Shown: positions 22,159 to 33,105, numbered from the stretch's first letter. The stretch is DNA of 64,000 nucleotides from Adiantum capillus-veneris (GCA_014529385.2 CM043967.1:83954278-84018277), one strand, 5' to 3'. Translations and numbers: made by a program. Notes: a model not told the origin generated them from the letters alone.

Positions 22159-25100
22159 AGAGAGAATCGCAAGAGATTCTCCTTAATGTGTCATTTCTCA
22201 CAATCGAGGAGACATACTTTTGCAACTCAATGTGTAAAAAGCTCAACAAGTGGGAAAGATTCGTAAGCTTTCAATGTCATAATTCTAGCAATTATCGTAA
22301 ATCTTGAATCCACTCGCTTATTCAAACCGAAACAGAAAAACAAACGACACCAAAGTAATGGCCAAAATATGGGTTGATCCCCCCACACCCCCCCCCCCCC
22401 CAAAATAGAGATTCCCTATTACTATAGGAATGTTACGAGCACAGTAATGAAAGGTGGGGCAAAGTCACCACACTGCTGCCTTGAATGATTGAATCTACTT
22501 GCTCAGTGGCAAGACCAACTAGGGAGTCATAACTCATGGGAATACTTGCTCGCAGTGAGGAGGGAGTCACAACTCTCAATCTGAGGATCTACACCCTGTC
22601 TGAGGGAATCTCTTTCTTGAACTCGTCTAAACCTACTTCAAGAGATGGCTTGGCAAATGCCAGAGACTTGACTCCAGTGAATCTCCTACTGATACAAATC
22701 CCAAACGGAAGGGTACCTGCACCTCCTAAAGAAGAAAAAAAAGAATCAATCAAAAACAGGAAAAGCATTCCCTACCAGCCCCATACTTGATTATGTTTCG
22801 CACTGAAATTGAGCTATACTGAGTTGGCTCTACAGCTGTACAAAGAGCAGCTTTGCTATGATGAGACAGAGAGAGGATGTTAGATGGGGTCGCTTGTCCT
22901 GAACATATTTAAGGGAGAGAGTGCTCTCTTACATAGGCATCTTGAATAAGTGCACCTATTACTGCTAAAACTGCCCTTTCGCTCGCAATGTGGAGACGCT
23001 TGCGATCACATGACCAGGAACAATCTCATGAAAGAGAGGTGGCATTTCTTAGCATATGTGCTAGATGGTACTTCTGATCTGATTTAAAAATAGCACATAC
23101 ATACTCTAATTATTCTTGTTATCACAAATGTACACAGACTGCATGCTAAATCCTGCTACACTAATCCTTATAGAAAGTTGCAATTAAGCTTTTAAATAAG
23201 AAAAAACAGTTGTATCACTGGTTAGCAAGAAGAGTGAAACACATAACCTGATAATCAACTAGAACATAATCACCTTAATAGCAATTCAAAGCCAAATAAT
23301 ATGCTTACTTTTGTTAGAAATGAGTTGAACAACTGAACAACACTTTCACTGTTTTTCTTGCCGAAGTCCTTGTAGGCTTTCACTTGGCATTCAATCAACG
23401 AAGCTCCATCTGAAGCAATTTTTACACCTGTGCATAAAACAATTGCTGGATTCTTATGTCCGGGATCGTTGTATACAAGACCCTGGTCATTCTTGAGTCC
23501 ACAAGCTCATGCACGATAGACCTCAATAGAGTAAGGTGTATTAAAAATAAATGACTGACCTTTTGAAAAGCTTGAAAATGGAGGAAGTATGGCTGGTACT
23601 CTTGTCTGGACAGATTAACAGACCAAAATGAGTAACTTCCAAGTAGTTTAAAAGTGAATTAGACAGTGAGAAGGGTCAGTATATCAGCAAAAATGAAAAA
23701 TACTGAATCAAACCCTAAAATCCAATGAAATCAAATGAGCATAGACCATGAATTGATATCTTGGCAACCCGTTCAGATGCACTAATAGAAAACATATCCA
23801 CTATCGCAACTCACTGCTCTCTGGCATAGACGCCCTGAATCCGAAGAACTACAAAAGATAGCAAGAGCAAGTATAATTTCGGTGCCTGCCATAATAAGCA
23901 TCTTTCTGAGCACCAGTAAAGATTTGCGCATGAAATGTCATTGGCAATCTTCACAAGCAATTTTTACTGTCTCATATTTTCAAGGAATTTTACTGCTCAG
24001 CTGAATTAATCGTATACTCTACCCACTTCCCTTTCACCTTAGCAAGCTAAATTTGCAAACTAGTTCTGCGTCAAAGTCTTAATTTACACTTCCATGATGA
24101 AACTTTGAATGCTAAGCTTATTGAAAAAAGGCAGGACAAGTATACTCCACAGATTCTACAGACAGCCAACATGGTTACAACCAGGGACATTCGCCATCCA
24201 CCACCAAAACAGAAAAATCCTTCATTTTATCAACATTATCTTGACATCGCACTCTCTTGAATGAAGCATTTTGACAGTTCATCATGCTCTTTAAAAGAAC
24301 CCAACTGGAAACACACCAGTTTCTCAGTAAAAATTTTAGGAATCAAAGCGTCTCAACTAGACTGTTTTGCAACTAATATCAGACAGCAGGTATAACATTT
24401 TGACTGACTTCGCTTTCTGGCCCCTCAACATAGAAAGCAAGACTACAAATTGCAATACAATAACCTATACCAGGAAAGCGCATGTAATGCAGGTTAGATC
24501 GTGTTGGAGACACCAATACCTGCAAATGTAAGGCTGCCAATAAAATTATGCTCAACGAGTTCAGTGTGTGGTCTTTTGAACTGTTAATTCCCTGAGCATT
24601 GGCCCAAGCTTTCAGCTGCAACCAAAAACAAGAAAAATAAGTGTGAAAACAAGGACAAGCGCTTTCTTAAAACTGTATTGCACACTATTTTGAAGCTTTC
24701 AATGTGGTCTGCTAGACTTGACCTCATCTTATGTAATATGGACACATAGGACATGACCTTTGCCGCTTTATTTTTTAAAAAACTTGAGCAAAAAGTTACA
24801 TTGAAACACAAACCAAGAAGCACAATTTGCGGAATCTTGAATCGATGGTTGAGAAAATGCGTAGAAGTTCTGATTTGATTATTCCATCCCTGTTTTCTAC
24901 AGAGACATCACACTCTATTCCAGTTTTGCAATGTATAAACTTCACGACTGGAACTTTGGCCTTTAGTACAGGTTGTATGTCTCGTACAGTACCAACTGCC
25001 AGACATATAGGAAAATGAGCCCTTGGAGCACAAAATCTAAAATCCAGAACTGTGAGAGTAAAAATGTTCAGTTACTTGATTGCAGCTTATAGAGCAACTT

Positions 25101-25267
25101 TGTCATCTTCTTCAGGAGGTGCACTCCGTCTTGACGAGCAAGATTTTCTGAACCAAACTCCACATTCAGAGAGATGTCCAAATCACTGGATGATGTGAAC
25201 ATATCCATTGTGAAGGAACCAAATGCTCTAGCATTCCAAACCCCATGACGCCTTCTCACATCAGCCA
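13831..25267 (-). CDS. HESO1/URT1-like nucleotidyltransferase, 5' incomplete
   Basis: Host gene read from seven coding segments on the minus strand: 25267-25076, 24995-24814, 24615-24520, 23605-23560, 23427-23309, 15131-15039 and 14643-13831. All introns are GT-AG and the joined frame stays open for about 512 residues to the stop at 13831. The predicted protein matches plant terminal uridylyl- or nucleotidyltransferases of the HESO1-like group. It has a GSF...SDLDIS active-site loop (two catalytic Asp), a third Asp in the ECDVSVEN strand, the KAWANAQGIN helix and TLNSLS of the PAP/OAS1-associated region, TRVPAILPPF, LCASAYEGTW and VEDFTSLSQNAARAV. Family members add uridines to 3' ends of small RNAs or mRNA decay intermediates; the substrate here is unknown. 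The N-terminal exon(s) upstream of the GSF loop were not found. Confidence 0.88.
14644..15038 (-). other. Intron with poly(C) tract
   Basis: 395-bp intron of the nucleotidyltransferase gene. It contains (CT)n running into 16 C at 14908-14923. Confidence 0.85.
15039..15131 (-). CDS. Nucleotidyltransferase exon (GLCASAYEGTW)
   Basis: 93 bases, 31 whole codons, between acceptor TTTTTACAG and donor GTGAGTG. Encodes KDLWQEGLCASAYEGTW and SPNWIF, the conserved segment that precedes the VEDF motif in this family. It was found 8.2 kb from its upstream partner exon. Confidence 0.9.
16015..16044. repeat. Perfect 11-bp hairpin
   Basis: GGGCCCTCTAA (16015-16025) and its exact reverse complement (16034-16044) separated by 8 bases. 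Related CCCTCTAA motifs recur near 16298-16320, so the stretch may be a degraded fold-back element. Confidence 0.6.
17249..17323. repeat. (GA)n followed by 17 G
   Basis: About 29 GA units (17249-17306) run directly into G17 (17307-17323). They lie just beyond the 3' end of LINE A1; shorter GA runs occur at 17349-17360 and 17399-17408. Confidence 0.95.
17593..17619. repeat. Poly(G) tract, 27 bases
   Basis: Lies in the 3' UTR of LINE A1; equals poly(C) on the LINE strand. Confidence 0.95.
17776..18327 (-). pseudogene. LINE-A1 ORF2, C-terminal Cys/His domain
   Basis: Encodes HLLQLTEDGFVTR, YMDTHLSHGIRCAIGQIRTSS, then CHLCNLEPETELHYTCHC and YKIRGRFHCLFREGFG. The CxxC...HxxxC spacing is a zinc-finger-like module found after RT in APE-type LINEs, and it is the best-conserved part among all copies in the window. 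It may help bind the 3' end of the RNA or the target (inference). Confidence 0.7.
18593..18623. repeat. Poly(G) tract, 31 bases, inside LINE A1 coding region
   Basis: Equals C31 on the LINE strand at the Pro codons of the L(A)APPLVVEAL motif. Copies A2, A4 and A8 have 4-8 C here, so this is an expansion within the copy. Confidence 0.95.
18624..20063 (-). pseudogene. LINE-A1 ORF2, reverse transcriptase
   Basis: Frames 20063-19758 and 19754-18624 contain ERVRKAIDRMKTRRAHDHDG, STIVPIFKSRD, GNYRTIMVGHTLARLYA, GQVGFRRGFSTLDQI, FVDFCKAFDTVPR, GVKQGCPLSPTLFGMYVDE and PLLLYADHIVLIS. These are RT fingers and palm in normal order. The catalytic box is YADH, so the second Asp is lost, while copies A4 and A8 keep YADD. 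The frame ends at 18624 in a run of 31 C (plus-strand G) where related copies have about six C, so the tract expansion itself breaks the protein. Confidence 0.85.
20253..21203 (-). pseudogene. LINE-A1 ORF2, APE-type endonuclease region
   Basis: Frames here give GVAVLFREELQPLI, YLYIAICYFPPSTLVYA and VIILGDFNARTGHHQTIF. The GDFN motif with its catalytic Asp and Asn is typical of exonuclease-endonuclease-phosphatase fold LINE endonucleases. Further on is HRHGTSTVDYVMA, the SxxDH-like part of the fold, with Asp-Tyr. Several frameshifts split the domain. Confidence 0.75.
21227..21979 (-). pseudogene. LINE-A1 ORF1 (coiled coil + RNA-binding type domain)
   Basis: Starts MARDDPMEDAIQKC and continues with a heptad-rich coiled coil (LDERVVAQGSTIRTLEDRVK). 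After frameshifts near 21730 and 21590 it gives LTLEEEQRRCVQALHVRI, NVDEEVKKLM, RALILPFPSMEAKDFL, TLKKTGIFLGDDLTLSQI and EKGKIAFYR. The last motifs resemble the C-terminal domain of L1-type ORF1 proteins (K...ILGDDLT...REKGK..Y), which bind element RNA as trimers. The same protein is visible in copies A4 and A7. Confidence 0.65.
22008..22026. repeat. Poly(G) tract, 19 bases
   Basis: In the leader of LINE A1, about 30 bases upstream of the ORF1 start codon on the minus strand. Confidence 0.9.
22085..22166. repeat. (GA)n microsatellite at the LINE A1 5' side
   Basis: Interrupted GA repeat. With the GA tracts near 17.25-17.41 kb it brackets LINE A1. Confidence 0.95.
23309..23427 (-). CDS. Nucleotidyltransferase exon (NSESVVQLFNSFLTK)
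   Basis: 119 bases giving 40 codons with the base carried over from the micro-exon. Encodes FGKKNSESVVQLFNSFLTK, the helix of the PAP/25A-associated domain. Acceptor TTTTATGCACAG, donor GTAAGCA. The following intron is 8,177 bp and holds LINE copy A1. Confidence 0.9.
23560..23605 (-). CDS. Nucleotidyltransferase micro-exon (TRVPAILPPF)
   Basis: A 46-base exon encoding TRVPAILPPFSSFSK, matching the T..PAILPP motif of plant HESO1-like proteins. Acceptor CTGTCCAG, donor GTCAGTC. It leaves a single base that is completed by the next exon as a Gly codon. Confidence 0.88.
24520..24615 (-). CDS. Nucleotidyltransferase exon, KAWANAQGIN / TLNSLS
   Basis: 96 bases, 32 whole codons. Encodes LKAWANAQGIN, TLNSLSIILLAALHLQ, the nucleotide-base recognition part of the palm/central domain in this family. 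Acceptor TTGGTTGCAG, donor GTATTGG. A 914-bp intron follows. Confidence 0.92.
24814..24995 (-). CDS. Nucleotidyltransferase exon with the third catalytic Asp
   Basis: 182 bases. Encodes QPVLKAKVPVVKF and GIECDVSVEN, the central beta strand with the third acidic residue, then the helix starting RFRKLCFL. Acceptor ATGTCTGGCAG, donor GTTTGTG. The phase joins the previous exon through a split Ile codon. Confidence 0.9.
25076..25267 (-). CDS. Nucleotidyltransferase exon with the active-site loop
   Basis: Bounded by an acceptor (TTTTTGTGCAG just above 25267) and a GTAACT donor. It starts with the last two bases of a split codon and ends with one base of the next, so at least one exon precedes it. 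It encodes AFGSFTMDMFTSSSDLDIS: Gly-Ser of the nucleotide-binding turn and the two metal-binding Asp in DLD. The intron to the next exon is only 80 bp. Confidence 0.88.
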
Positions 25268-25612
25268 CTGCACAAAAACGTACAATATCTACTTCGGAAA
25301 CAATGAAACTTAGATCTAATAATTCTAAATATGTGATCTCCAACAATTAGCCAAACAGGTAAACTAGTACCCCACCCCATCAAAAAAGTGGAACTTTGCC
25401 ATATATTAATTGTCTTCAACCTTCACACTGAAGGTCATCATCCTCTCAAGAGACGCTACAATATTTTTAAAGTGCTACCAGCTTTGTACTTCTCTGCTAA
25501 AAAGCTCTTTCTAGAACAGTAGTCTTTGATGAGTAGAAACGTGCTCTACCCCTCACCAATTGCTGCACATCTCTGTCAAAAAATGTCTAGTACCACTAAA
25601 AAATGTCTAGTA

Positions 25613-25632
25613 CTCTCTCTCTCTCTCTCTCA
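25613..25632. repeat. (CT)n tract at the A2 5' junction
   Basis: Short CT repeat directly before the truncated 5' end of LINE copy A2. It is preceded by a duplicated AAAAAATGTCTAGTAC. Confidence 0.85.
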
Positions 25633-25709
25633 CTCTCAGTGGATACAGATGGGAGACAGCTTACAGACAGGAGACACGCTCAGAGCACAGAGGAAGGGGC
25701 TCGGGGGGA

Positions 25710-26750
25710 GTGGCAGTGTTATTTAGAGAGGATTTGCAGCCATTGATACATATAGCCTGCAGGGATGAGCAGGCTAGGTACATTTGGGTGAGATTGAAAG
25801 CAGAGACAGGCAGATATCTCTACATTGCTATTTGCTACTTTCCCCCGAGTACGTCGGTCTATGCATCACCCAGAGGACAGTCCCCCTTCTCTATTTTGGA
25901 TGACATATGGGAGTTCTCTAGAGATGGTGACATTATCATTCTAGGGGACTTCAATGCTAGGACTGCCCATCACCAGACAGTGTTTTATGATACTTCAGAG
26001 GAGATGCTGAGAGGCTAGATGTTGTAGAGACGGGCCTGTCCAGACTATCACACGATGCGGAATATACTGAATATGGACGACACCTGATAGACATGGGCAC
26101 CGCACATGGACTGGCCATCTTGAATGGCATACAGAGGTTTCCTGCTTTGGGAGGCTTCACATGCTTCCCACACAGACATGGAGCCAGCACAGTGGACTAT
26201 GTCATGGCACAACCGAGCCTCATCTCTAGTATCCAGGACCTCACGGTTGGACCCAGACCTGTTGGTGTGGCAGTGGATCATACTCTTGTATCGCTGACCA
26301 TTTCTTTTCAATTTAGTGTAGCACACAGGCTACGGGCAGCAGCCCCAACTTGCTACACCTTCACGCGGGAGACGGACTCTGTATACATAGATGGGATCTA
26401 CAGACGCCTGTGCACAGAGGAGCCAGGGCAACCTCTGGAGGAGCTTACTACTATACTGACACAGACACTACATGATGCAGCAGCAGAGGCATACCCACAC
26501 ACCCAGCCTGAGCAGAGACGCCGTTCAGGGAGCATGCCCCAGAACAGTTGGTATGATGAGGAATGGGACACTAGAGCTAGACTTCAGAGGGAGGTGCTTT
26601 TGGGGAACATCACTCATAGGCAGTCACAGATTGACGTCCGACGCCTAGAGCGGCGGAAGAAGAGGGCATTTTTGGCTCGCCTAGAGCAGGACCTATACCA
26701 GCTATTCTTGAGTCGAGACTCACGTGAGGCGTGGAGGCTCTTTCATGAGC

Positions 26751-26782
<32 letters not shown>

Positions 26783-26820
26783 TGCCATCACTTCTACAGA
26801 GGCCTGGGGCCAGTATGCAT
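25710..26820 (+). pseudogene. LINE-A2 endonuclease and linker
   Basis: Frame 25710-26018 carries MAVLFREDLQPLI, YLYIAICYFPPSTSVYA and IIILGDFNARTAHHQ (GDFN motif). After a frameshift, 26093-26842 carries HRHGASTVDYVMA, a Pro-rich linker and LERRKKRAFLARLEQDLYQL. Reading is lost at the C31 tract, where copies without the expansion have a few Pro codons. Confidence 0.8.
26752..26782. repeat. Poly(C) tract, 31 bases, inside LINE A2
   Basis: At the Pro-rich position before TSTEAWG. A4 has 12 C at the same place (40638-40649), and A1 has an interrupted short run. Confidence 0.95.
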
Positions 26821-26879
26821 CATCTTTGTACACAGTTCCTGAGCAACCCCCCCTTCCCGACCCCCCCGATCCATGCCCG

Positions 26880-28572
26880 CACACATGTGGTTTTTTCACC
26901 ACTGAGATGGTGAGGAAGGCCATTGACAGGATGAAGACTGGGAAAGCTTATGATCATGATGGCTTAGTGGCTGAGCATTTCATGCATGCTAGAGATTTAC
27001 TAGCAGAGCTTCTAGCAGTTATGTTTAACCGTGCCATGTGTGAGGGCTTGCCTGATACCCGGAGCCTATCCACTATTGTACCTATCTTCAAGTCGGGAGA
27101 CCCTATGGAGCCTGGGAACTATCGCATTATCATGATTGGACACATATTGGCACGGTTGTACGCATCTATTCTTGAGCAGCAGCTGAGTAGATGGGCAGAG
27201 AGAGAAGGGATGCGCGCAGCCGGGCAGGCAAGTTTCAGGAGGGGTTTTTCTACTCTTGACCATATCTTGACACTCAGAGCCATCATTGAGGAGGGCAGAT
27301 CGCATGGGAGACGGATCTATTGCAGCTTTGTGGATTTCCGTAAAGCATTTGACACAGTGCCCAGAGCGAGATTGATGCGCAGATTACAGCAGATGGGAGC
27401 ACCCACAAAGCTCATTTGGGGAGTCATGGAATTATACAGGTCAGTAGTGGGGCATGTACGCACCCCAGAGGGTCTACCGGTTTACTCCACTATTGGGGTG
27501 AAGCAGGGCTGCTTGCTCTCTCCTACTCTATTTGGTATGTATGTAGATGAGGTTTCTGACTACATTGAGAGAGATGGTGATAGAGGTGCATAGCTAGCGG
27601 GGACATGGATTCCAATATTGTTACATGCTGATGATATTGTTTCATAGGTTTGCCCAAGAAAGTGGTTTGTTCGTCAACCTTGGTAAAACCAAGGTCATGG
27701 TTTTTAATACCACCCCACAGTGGATCAGGAGGTCAGCGCACGCCTTCAGGACAGGAGAAGGTGGAGTATACAGATGCTTACACTTACCTTGGAGTGGTTT
27801 TCAGTGGACCAGCATTTTCATTGAGGAGGGCAGCAGAGGCTAGATTGACCAGAGCCCATGCAACATTGGGTAAATTGGAAAGGATGTGTTCACAGGTTCA
27901 CTTTCAAGAGCCTCGGACGAAGCTCTGGCTCTCTGACACTTTGGTGGCCTCTCTATTGCTCTATGGAGCTGAGATTTGGGGACCTTCACTAGACCATCAC
28001 GGGAGGACAGGCCGCAGTGATGGATGGGGGGACATGGAGAAGCCTCTGGTCTCTATGATCTCGCGGCTCATTAAGGCCAAGACTTCAGTACCACGTGCTA
28101 TTATACGAGTAGAGCTAGCTGCCTCCCCACTGGTGGTTGAGGCGCTCACCAGATCTGTCTCCTTCATACACCGCATGTGGAAACTTCCCAGAGACAAATA
28201 TGCACGCCTTGCACTTGAGTCCTCTCGACACTTAGCCGTGCAGGGCGATACAGCATGCTGGTATGGGGAGATGACGTCATGGTTTCAGGCGCATGGGTTC
28301 AGCATAGACAGATTGCCTCCTTTCCAGTACTCACTGGATGCGCCCTCTGTGACTCTTACACAATCCAAGATCACCAGGCTCATTCGCCAGGACTTGACTC
28401 AGCTAGACACCAAGAGGACATGGATACAGCCAGTACAGGAGCTAGGCATGAAGATGGCTTTCTACAGAGAGCATCTCCTCCAGCTTACGGAGGATGGTTT
28501 TGTGACGAGGCCCAGATACATGGACACTCACCTGTCTCATGGGATACGATGTGCTATTGGCCAGATACGCAC
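26880..28572 (+). pseudogene. LINE-A2 reverse transcriptase and part of the C-terminal domain
   Basis: Contains AYDHDGLVAEHFMHA, STIVPIFKSGD, GQASFRRGFSTLDHI, FVDFRKAFDTVPRAR and GVKQGCLLSPTLFGMYVDE. After a stop and frameshift near 27590-27650 it continues with VNLGKTKVM, YTYLGVVFSGPAFSLRRA, LVASLLLYGAEIWGPSLDHH and HLLQLTEDGFVTR, up to the point where the solo LTR cuts in after GQIRT. The Tyr of YADD is His. Confidence 0.85.
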
Positions 28573-30562
28573 TGTTGCCAAATTGGCTTTATCTGACAGA
28601 AAAATAATTCTAAATGAATTATTGGATTTATAAGTGAGAGGGTTTTCTCGCTTGGAACACCAAGGAAAAATAATTCTAAATGAATTATTGTAATTTTAAG
28701 TGAGAGGGTTTTTCTCACTGGAGACATCCGAGTACAAAATATTCATAGTGCGTCATTCAGAGTAATGACGGGAGCACTATGAAAGGGAATATCTGTAAGG
28801 CCACCAGGAACGGGTACTTCTGATGCGTCACATCGGATGGGTGACAGGGAGCATCTGGAAGAAGTATCCGACCATCCGGGAACTGACATCTCTGATGCGT
28901 CATAGGATGGGTGACATAGAGCATCGTGAAGGAGATTGTACCGTAAGATCGGTAGGAAAGGACTAGGTGATGGATATTCCTGATGCGTCACAAGGTGGGT
29001 GACGGGTGCATCGGAAAGGGAATATCCATAGTCGGGAGGAAATTCCGAACTGTGTTAGAATTGTGCACAAGGAAAAAGCAAGCACTTGAATGAAGATGGG
29101 TTCAGAGGAAACTTTGAGGAAAAACAGATGCTTTCTGAGAAATCGGGATTACTTTTCGGGAAAGCAGATGCTTTCCCGCGAGGAAGTCTATGTCTGCATT
29201 GCAACTATGCATCCAGGGACGCCTGGGAAGTGCTGTGAAAGCATTGTTTTTAACTTATAAGGTTTTATTGAGTTTTTGGGCAGGTCCAGACTATTTTTAA
29301 AATATGCAGGCCGCCCACTTAATAAGTGGGCAGCCATCTGATAAATAAGGCAGCAGATCAGCCAGCGTTTCCTCTCTCTCTTTTTCTGGCAGAACAGAAA
29401 AAAAACAAAAATTATTATCAAAAAAAAAAGAAAAAAAAAACGGCCGCGATCTCTACACGAGCAACTATTCGTGCCCGTGGCTAGGAGCTATAAAAGCATC
29501 ACATGCCCTCACTCAGAGGGGAGGATCAGTTTTTACAAGAAGGAGATGCTGCTGCAGAGTTCACCCGCAAAGAAGACGATTGCCGGTGATGCCCATGGCT
29601 GCCCCAAGTGTACCAGATGTCGCCAAGACCAAGTGCGCGAGTTCCCTAGCGAAGAAGTGCCTACGAAGCGTGTTTGCATCGCGACAAGTTGCTGTTTTTC
29701 TCTGTTTTCAGCCCATAAACGTCGTAGACGGGGCTGATTTACGAGAAGGAACCCGAGAACACACCTCTTTTGTGTGTAGGATTGGAAGAGAGGATTTTCT
29801 ATGGAGAGATCTCTTCCGGGGTATTGCTTTTCCAGAACGGAGTTGCGTTTCGAGTGTCGAGACTTTGAAGGTAACGATTTTCATGTTATGAACTCTGAGT
29901 ATTTGTTTGCAGGTGTACTTCCTCTTAGTGAGGGAGTAGGAGCAAAGGAAGGTATGAGCCTCTACAGGAGAAAAGCGCTCTGAGGAACTAGGGCCAGATC
30001 AGCCCAAGGGTTTCGTACCCGAGTTTGGGAAGTAGATCCACGGATCGGAGAGAGGTAGTCTCTCAAGTTGCGATCCGGAAGTTGGGATTCCCAGGTAAGG
30101 ACTTCGTGTCCGGGAAAGCAGAGTTGTTCTGCGGGAAGAGGACTCTGGAAATAGAGTTCTAAAAGAGAGTTGCAGGGATGTCATGCCCTGAGTCTGGAAG
30201 GTGAGATCCAGAGGCGAGAACCTTGATTCTCGAGGAATTGGAATAAGGAACGGAAGTTCCTTGGAATAGGGTTTTGCCCTAGGAATCGGAAGCTGAGGCT
30301 TCCGAGAACCATCAAGTCTTATTCTAGAACGAACGTGGTAATACGTTCGGTTCAAGTGCTTGTATAGACTTCTCCTCAGTAATAAAGATACTATTACCGG
30401 GGGGGACCAGCCCATCTTCTGGTCCCCAAAACTGTGTCGATCTTCTCACTTTATCTCTCTCTCTCTATCTATTTCTCTCTATATCCTCCGGCTTCAATAT
30501 TAAGTGATAAATTTTATTTATCCGAGTATATTTTATATTGCTATGCGCTCCCGTTTGTGACA
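28573..30562 (+). mobile_element. Solo LTR, 1,990 bp, TSD CGCAC
   Basis: Starts TGTTGCCAAATTGG and ends GTTTGTGACA (TG...CA with a short inverted terminus). It is flanked by a perfect 5-bp duplication CGCAC at 28568-28572 and 30563-30567, and LINE A2 resumes exactly after it. Its front has a two-copy repeat around CTAAATGAATTATTG (about 28605-28710) and three copies of TGATGCGTCA (28821, 28893, 28981), each followed by a GGATGGGTGAC-like motif. A TATA box TATAAAAG lies at 29489 and AATAAAG near 30381. It has no gag or pol, so it is a recombination-derived solo LTR, or a very large one of an unknown family. Confidence 0.85.
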
Positions 30563-30567
30563 CGCAC

Positions 30568-31430
<863 letters not shown>

Positions 31431-32563
31431 CATGTATGCTAGACTTGCTCTTGAGTCATCGAGACAGCTGGCATTACAAGGAGATACATCATGTTGGTAT
31501 GCACAGATGAGCTCATGGTTTCAGAGGCATGGTTTCAGCATGGACAGGCTGCCCCCGTTCCAGTATTCTCTTGATGCACCATCCTTGGCTCTTACACGGA
31601 TGGAGATTACTAGACTCATTCCGCAGGATCTTATCCAGCTTGATAGCAGGAGGACATGGATAGAGCCATCACGGGAGTTCCCAGGGCTTTCTATAGAGAG
31701 CATCTTCTCCAACTCACAACAGACGGATTTGTCAAACGGCCCAGCTACATGGACACACATCTATCTCATGGGTTACGATGTGCCATAGGCCAGATTCGCA
31801 CATCTTCACACCAGCTTGGGATTGAGACAGGTAGATTCAAAGGCATACCAGCAGACAGTAAGATATGTCAGTTATGCCATGTAGAGCCAGAGATAGAGTT
31901 TCACTACATATGTCACTGCACAGTCTACTATGAGATACGGGGACGCTTTCATTGTTTATTCAGAGATGGTTTTGACTCGTTAGATAGAGTCATGAGATAT
32001 CAGGATCAGAGATGTCTTGGATTATTTCTACTTGAGATACAGACATAGACTCTCTCTCTCTATTGAGAGGGCATAGACAGAGACAGCCCCAAAGACGCAT
32101 CTCAGATTTCTTTAGTCCGAGTACCATAGAGGCAGAGGGGACACCACCATCATAGAGCTCGGTTCCCACCCATACACACACCAGCGGTACTCTCATTGAC
32201 CGAGCTATATAGTTAGGGAGATCGAGACGACCGCGACTGAGGAGGGGAGCCACGCAACACCGGCGGAGAATGCGGCAGAGGATTCACAGGATTCTAGCAC
32301 GACACCCTGAGTGTCGATCGGGGTAGGCTTCTACTACTGCTATATTATATCATGGTGACACTTATCCCCACTTTGTACCTATGTGGCATGATACCATTGC
32401 TCAGCCTACCAGCCACCCATAGGAGTCGGTAGCACTCCTATCTCAGTGTTTAGTTTGTAGTTTTCTTTGTTTGTACCCAGACTTGGTACTAGACTCATCA
32501 TTGTAATCAGTTGGTCTCATAGGTCATTTTGGCCTTTTGTAGACGTTAATATATCATTTCATT

Positions 32564-32565
<2 letters not shown>
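31431..32565 (+). mobile_element. LINE-A copy A3, 3' fragment
   Basis: Starts abruptly after (TC)n in the region after RT (YARLALESSRQLALQGD) and runs through RAFYREHLLQLTTDGFV, CQLCHVEPEIEFHYICHC and the 3' UTR, ending ATATCATTTCATTTCAT then (CT)n. Frame breaks occur near 31680 and 32045. Confidence 0.88.
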
Positions 32566-32643
<78 letters not shown>

Positions 32644-32656
32644 CTTTTTTTTTTTT
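32566..32656. repeat. (CT)n then T-rich stretch between A3 and LINE-B
   Basis: CT repeat with a short TTCTCC interruption, passing into T-rich sequence that is the reverse complement of the LINE-B poly(A)-like tail. Confidence 0.9.
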
Positions 32657-33043
32657 TGGAAAAATTAGGGCTGTATATTAATGAGTACAATATAATCCCC
32701 AGCGGATGCCAAAATAGCCTATCACGTGGGGTGTACAAGCTGAATGTAAGGGTGAGAGCCACTATAGTGACAACTCGACTAGAACAATCTCATGGTGGTC
32801 CGTGTGATGAGTGGAGGAGAAACCACCGAGGGGGGGCATAATGCCATGTAATTTGGTCACCTGTAAGTGTGAAGAAGAGTGGAGATCGGGCCCAACGCCG
32901 AAGGAAGGCAAATCGACGAGCCGCGGCTGCTCGAGATGTACCTAAGGAAGAATCCCACTGCCAAATCAGGGTGTGAGTCCAACCAAATGGCAGTGAGGGT
33001 ATCCTGAAGGAGCTGTGGAGCCGCACTGAGAATGTGAAGACAA
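32657..33043 (-). mobile_element. LINE-B 3'-terminal fragment (B1), minus sense
   Basis: Nearly identical to the 3' end of LINE-B at 36194-36585. On the minus strand it ends ...CAGCCCTAATTTTTCC followed by A-rich DNA and (GA)n. At 33043 it switches directly to LINE-B RT sequence in the opposite orientation. Confidence 0.8.
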
Positions 33044-33105
33044 CTGAGGTTTTACTTGCCCGTGAGCAGATCTAGCATCACACCCGACACCGTTGTACAG
33101 ACACT

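Larger units (their letters stand above)
15132..23308 (-). other. 8.2-kb TE-bearing intron of the host gene
   Basis: GT-AG intron between exons whose phases join perfectly. It contains LINE copy A1 (about 17.4-22.0 kb, same strand as the gene), (GA)n tracts at both LINE ends, poly(G) tracts and non-coding sequence at 15.1-17.2 kb and 22.2-23.3 kb in which no gene was recognised. Confidence 0.85.

Noticed and set aside
25400-25600. An additional N-terminal exon of the nucleotidyltransferase just upstream of 25267
   Set aside because: A short minus-strand reading (FKNIVASLERMM) is open, but no family motif or convincing splice pair was found.
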